A DNA stretch of 24,419 nt from Firmicutes bacterium CAG:145 (GTDB lineage: Bacteria; Bacillota; Clostridia; Peptostreptococcales; Anaerovoracaceae): contig FR882590.1 in the NCBI GenBank assembly GCA_000435715.1, positions 93,080 through 117,498 of the forward strand. The letters run 5' to 3'. Of the stretch, positions 21,805 to 24,419 are shown one piece after another; position 1 is the first letter of the stretch, and each line of letters starts with the position of its first letter. The translations under genes and the position numbers were made by a program. The notes under the pieces were generated by a model. It worked only from the letters and a program-made list of their open reading frames with translations, made no database searches and was not told the DNA's origin.

Positions 21805-21833
21805 CAAAACCACCGGTTTAACCGGTGGTTTTG
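21805..21833. terminator. Bidirectional hairpin between tRNA-Glu and the transporter gene
   Basis: CAAAACCACCGGTT (21805-21818) and AACCGGTGGTTTTG (21820-21833) are perfect 14-base arms around a single T. It lies 62 bases past the stop of the minus-strand transporter and probably ends that transcript. Confidence 0.75.
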
Positions 21834-21895
21834 ACTGCTGAAAATTTGTTATGAATTCCTCGTATCCATGAACTTGCAAAGCGTTGTGGTATTAT

Positions 21896-23290
21896 CTATA
21901 TTCTTCCACGACCAACTATCTTATCCAAGTCTTCAGCATATTGATCGAATGGTTCGCCCCTTTCTCTGAGGGAGATGGCCGAAGTCAGCGATTCAAAAGT
22001 CTTCTTGTTTATTGGAAAGAGTTTTAGGGCCGCTGCTCCTGCAAACAGACACAGACAAGGTATCAATATGTATGCCATATTCAGAAATGATACGACACTT
22101 TCAGGCTGAACAGTTAGCTTCGCGTCGAATCCCGCAGCGTCGAAAAGTACGCCGAAAGCCCATACCATTATCGCAGTGATCAATGTGCCCAGAACCGATA
22201 CGACAGACATTATATCGCCTTCTCGTCTCTTCATATTTACATACTCATCCACCTCTACTATATCGTAAAAGATCGAGTTGCTGACTTGCCAGAAGCCTGT
22301 CTGCACTACTGCAAATATCCCGATATATACGGCGCACCCTACGACTGAATCTGACGCGAAAAGGTAGATCAGTACTCCCGCAATCCCACAAGATCCCATG
22401 ACTACCATCTGCTGCCATGACTTTCCTTTCAAAAGGGCCATCTTTTCTATTATAGGAGTAGACACGATAAAGATAACGATGGTAAAAACATATACATAAG
22501 ATGAATACTTGTTATCCAGTCCTAAGTTATATTGTAAAAAATAGATCGTTCCAACGCTGAAAAGCGAAAAAGCACAGGTAAATGCCGCTTTATATACTAC
22601 CAGCAGCTTCATGGCTTTTAACTTTAAAAGTTCTCGATAATTTACAATTATATCTCTTAAGAGATTCTTCTTTTCTTTGACATCTGAAATTCTCACTATA
22701 TTTTTTCCTGTCGACGTCACCGAAATGAGCCAGCTTACAAGACAGCATACTCCTAATATGACTCCCATCATGCCCCATCCGGCCGATTCTCTTTCCTTAA
22801 ACAGCTCTAAGACTGCCAAAGGCATTATATATCCTATAGCATTTCCGGCTATGGAAAACACTCTGGCCAGACTTCTCAATCTCGTTCTCTCATCATAGTC
22901 AGTAGCTATTTCCGCTCCCAGCGCATTGTAAGGTATCTCATAAGTGGAAAAGAATATCCTGAACAAAATTGCAAAGAACAGATAATATGCGGCTTTAAAT
23001 GTCAAGGAGCCGTCTACGCTGTGAAGCATTATCACCAATATCGGCAGCATCACTATGGACGATGTGAGCATGAAAGGCCTGCGCCTGCCCATCTTCGACG
23101 TGCATTTGTCTGACAGGTTCCCTACTGTCATTCCGGCTATCACTTCTACCAGCAAGGCTATCGAAGAAATCGTGCCTGCTGCCGCTGCGCCAAGCCCTAC
23201 GCAGTTAGTCAGAAAAACCACGAAATATGAAGACATAAAATAATACGCCGCTCCTTGGCCGAGAGCCCCAAGTCCATATCCTAATATCAT
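21896..23290 (-). CDS. GPH-type MFS transporter (sugar:cation symporter family)
   Basis: The 464-residue protein has about 12 membrane segments. The N-terminal GYGLGALGQGAAYYFMSSYFVVFLTNCVGL fits the glycoside-pentoside-hexuronide symporter group, as does the cytoplasmic loop NLSDKCTSKMGRRRPFML with the GNLSD...GRRRPF motif, and the segment IPYNALGAEIATDYDERTRL. These carry sugars or related organic solutes with sodium or protons; the substrate is not evident and no sugar-catabolic gene is nearby. The ATG at 23290 is preceded by GGTGGGA, a weak ribosome site. The gene starts 39 bases after ybaK and probably shares its transcript. Confidence 0.9.
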   Translation of the reverse strand: MILGYGLGALGQGAAYYFMSSYFVVFLTNCVGLGAAAAGTISSIALLVEVIAGMTVGNLSDKCTSKMGRRRPFMLTSSIVMLPILVIMLHSVDGSLTFKAAYYLFFAILFRIFFSTYEIPYNALGAEIATDYDERTRLRSLARVFSIAGNAIGYIMPLAVLELFKERESAGWGMMGVILGVCCLVSWLISVTSTGKNIVRISDVKEKKNLLRDIIVNYRELLKLKAMKLLVVYKAAFTCAFSLFSVGTIYFLQYNLGLDNKYSSYVYVFTIVIFIVSTPIIEKMALLKGKSWQQMVVMGSCGIAGVLIYLFASDSVVGCAVYIGIFAVVQTGFWQVSNSIFYDIVEVDEYVNMKRREGDIMSVVSVLGTLITAIMVWAFGVLFDAAGFDAKLTVQPESVVSFLNMAYILIPCLCLFAGAAALKLFPINKKTFESLTSAISLRERGEPFDQYAEDLDKIVGRGRI

Positions 23291-23329
23291 ATAAATCCCA
23301 CCGTCCTGTCTACACTTATGTTGTCCTCA

Positions 23330-23800
23330 TCAGATCGTCAAATCAGCCATTTCAATTCTTATCATCCTTTTCAAATCTTCTAACCTGATCTCTATCTGAC
23401 ATCCTATCTTACCTGCGCTTACATATATAGTATCTTTATTATCTGCAGAAAGGTCCACAGTAGTCTTAAAGTATTTTTTCATCCCTATAGGTGAACATCC
23501 TCCGTGTATGTAACCTGTCAAAGGCAACAATTCTTTAGATCTGACCATTTCTACAGACTTTTCTCCCACTGCTTTGGCAGATTTTTTCAGATCCAGTTCC
23601 TCAGCTACAGGAATCACAAAAACATAATAGTTTCTGCTCTTCCCCTCAGTTACTAAAGTCTTAAATACTCTCGACGGATCTTCACCTAAAACCCGAGCCA
23701 CCTCTAAGCCTGAGACTGCGCCGCTGTCTCCGTAATAATGGCTCTTGTAATTTATTTTCTTTTGATCGAGCATTCGCATTACGTTAGTCTTTTCTTCCAT
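23330..23800 (-). CDS. ybaK: Cys-tRNA(Pro) deacylase, YbaK/EbsC family
   Basis: YbaK hydrolyses cysteine wrongly attached to tRNA-Pro, a proofreading role in translation. The 156 residues show the family fold and motifs: the start with NVMRMLDQKKINYKSHYY, RVFKTLVTEGKSRNYYVFVIP with the conserved Lys of the active site, ELDLKKSAKAVGEKSVEM, and GYIHGGCSPIGMKK, where the Gly-rich loop binds the aminoacyl end. AGAGAGG lies a few bases before the ATG. It is the first gene of a probable two-gene unit with the transporter downstream; a functional link is not apparent. Confidence 0.95.
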   Translation of the reverse strand: MEEKTNVMRMLDQKKINYKSHYYGDSGAVSGLEVARVLGEDPSRVFKTLVTEGKSRNYYVFVIPVAEELDLKKSAKAVGEKSVEMVRSKELLPLTGYIHGGCSPIGMKKYFKTTVDLSADNKDTIYVSAGKIGCQIEIRLEDLKRMIRIEMADLTI

Positions 23801-23818
23801 TGCCTCTCTCTTTCATTG

Positions 23819-23845
23819 AAAAACTTCCGCACTTAAGTGCGGAAG
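23819..23845 (-). terminator. Minus-strand terminator upstream of ybaK
   Basis: A perfect 22-base palindrome (arms CTTCCGCACTT and AAGTGCGGAAG, 23824-23845) is followed on the minus strand by five T. It would end transcripts arriving from the right. Confidence 0.85.
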
Positions 23846-23947
23846 CTTACTTAGCTTTATTTAATTCTACTCTACTTTTTAATCTGCTGCAAGACTTTAT
23901 TTTATTTTTTTATCTTTACCTATCAACTAACATCGGAATTATCATCC

Positions 23948-23976
23948 GGAGGCCGTATAAATACGGCCTCCTTTTT
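23948..23976 (+). terminator. Plus-strand terminator with no obvious gene upstream
   Basis: GGAGGCCGTAT (23948-23958) and ATACGGCCTCC (23961-23971) are perfect 11-base arms followed by five T on the plus strand. No plus-strand gene is visible between 23801 and 23947. Confidence 0.8.
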
Positions 23977-23984
23977 ATCCCGTA

Positions 23985-24157
23985 AAGCTTAACCCATGTC
24001 GGCAGGCTATCCATCTTTTTTGCCCCGAAAGTAAGGCTTCGTGTATAAGACTTTAATCCTCTCGGAACTTTAACAAGAGATTATTGCCCAACGTCAAAAG
24101 TCTGGGAAGCAGCTTGCCGTCTGCAGAGGATGCAAACCGCCGGCCTTTCTCAAAGCA
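23985..24157. other. Non-coding stretch with nested inverted repeats, function unknown
   Basis: No coding frame of note. AGACTTT (24048-24054) and AAAGTCT (24097-24103) are perfect arms enclosing a second stem, AATC-TCT with AGAGATT. GCC/GGC (24022-24036) and GCAG/CTGC (24109-24124) pairs flank it. The stretch could be a structured RNA on either strand, or the decayed 3' region of the surface-protein gene; I could not assign it to a known family. Confidence 0.4.
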
Positions 24158-24419
24158 TTAAGTCCATTGTGCAAAAAGAGTAAGATCCGATGTTATAGTC
24201 GTGCTGCTTCCCGGCTGATAAGAGGTTCCGCCACCACCAGCTTCTGTATTCCAGTTGTTGAACGTGGAACCCGGCCTGCTCACGCTTGCCTCTGCTTCTG
24301 TTTTGATCGTATACTGCGTGCCGGAAGTTATTCCTCCATCTGTGGTGCCGCCCGTTCCACCATTAGGGTTATAGGTTACGCTAAAGGTCGGAAGCGGCGT
24401 CCACTGAGCATACAGAGTA
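24158..24419 (-). CDS. C-terminal part of a repeat-rich surface protein (Listeria-Bacteroides/InlB B-repeat type)
   Basis: The 87 codons visible before the TAA at 24158 end one repeat (LYAQWTP) and contain one full repeat of about 70 residues, from VTYNPNGGTGG through RPGSTFNNWNTEAGG to TLFAQWT. This is the Flg_new / InlB B-repeat pattern found in secreted and cell-wall proteins of Firmicutes. The protein stops right after the repeat, with no LPXTG sorting motif or hydrophobic tail, so any wall anchor must lie elsewhere in the protein. The rest of the gene is outside the window. Role (adhesion or surface binding) is family-level inference only. Confidence 0.85.
   Translation of the reverse strand, partial: TLYAQWTPLPTFSVTYNPNGGTGGTTDGGITSGTQYTIKTEAEASVSRPGSTFNNWNTEAGGGGTSYQPGSSTTITSDLTLFAQWT

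Noticed and set aside
23985..24157. c-di-GMP-I (GEMM) riboswitch on the minus strand
   Set aside because: A short GATGGATAGCC...TGCCGA likeness exists, but the GNRA loop, the GGGCAAACC block and correct spacing are absent.
1..24419. CRISPR array, prophage or defence island
   Set aside because: No regularly spaced repeats, integrase with phage genes, or recognisable defence effectors were found; the single tyrosine recombinase fits the XerD neighbourhood.

Overview
The window looks like chromosomal core sequence from a spore-forming, low-to-mid GC Gram-positive anaerobe of the Clostridia (Bacillota). The evidence is a T-box leader before valS, spoVS and spoIIM, the rplS-rbgA-rnhB order, the spoIIM / NudF-type Nudix / XerD-like neighbourhood also found near each other in Bacillus, formate-tetrahydrofolate ligase with a FolD homologue, strong AGGAGG ribosome sites and many intrinsic terminators. 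Heavy ATA and AGA codon use suggests an Anaerovoracaceae-like lineage, but that is only an inference.

Layout. 1-5965 (minus): one operon read leftward from a promoter at 5965-5937 through a T-box leader into valS, folC, a GNAT acetyltransferase and a split ThrE-type threonine/serine exporter; the last gene runs off the window. 6011-6980 (minus): folD with its own promoter, divergent from a plus-strand pair (three-TM membrane protein and Cof-type HAD phosphatase, 7121-8531). 8550-9095: two terminator hairpins, a palindromic operator and a small XRE regulator. 9078-10976 (minus): autoregulated marR-MATE efflux operon. 11027-13424 (minus): membrane-anchored XRE regulator followed by rarA. 13588-17329 (minus): fhs, rnhB, rbgA and rplS, with a terminator after rplS. 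17346-19601: XerD-like recombinase, divergent spoIIM and a convergent Nudix hydrolase. 19605-20063 (minus): spoVS with a Spo0A-box-like site. 20110-21389 (plus): a candidate small RNA with three C-rich loops, then a YprB-like exonuclease. 21393-21791: a short insertion-sequence remnant between near-identical direct repeats, then tRNA-Glu(CTC). 21805-23800 (minus): GPH-type transporter and YbaK deacylase. 23801-24419: hairpins, an unassigned potentially structured region and the 3' end of a repeat-rich surface protein gene.

How it fits together. Several genes serve one-carbon/folate metabolism (folC, fhs, folD) and translation (valS, rplS, rbgA, tRNA-Glu, ybaK). The sporulation block groups spoIIM and spoVS. 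No prophage, CRISPR array or defence island is apparent. The most unusual items are the C-rich-loop RNA upstream of the yprB-like gene, a FolD homologue lacking two cyclohydrolase residues, a XerD-like protein with two substituted catalytic positions, and a four-block element shared by two distant leader regions.
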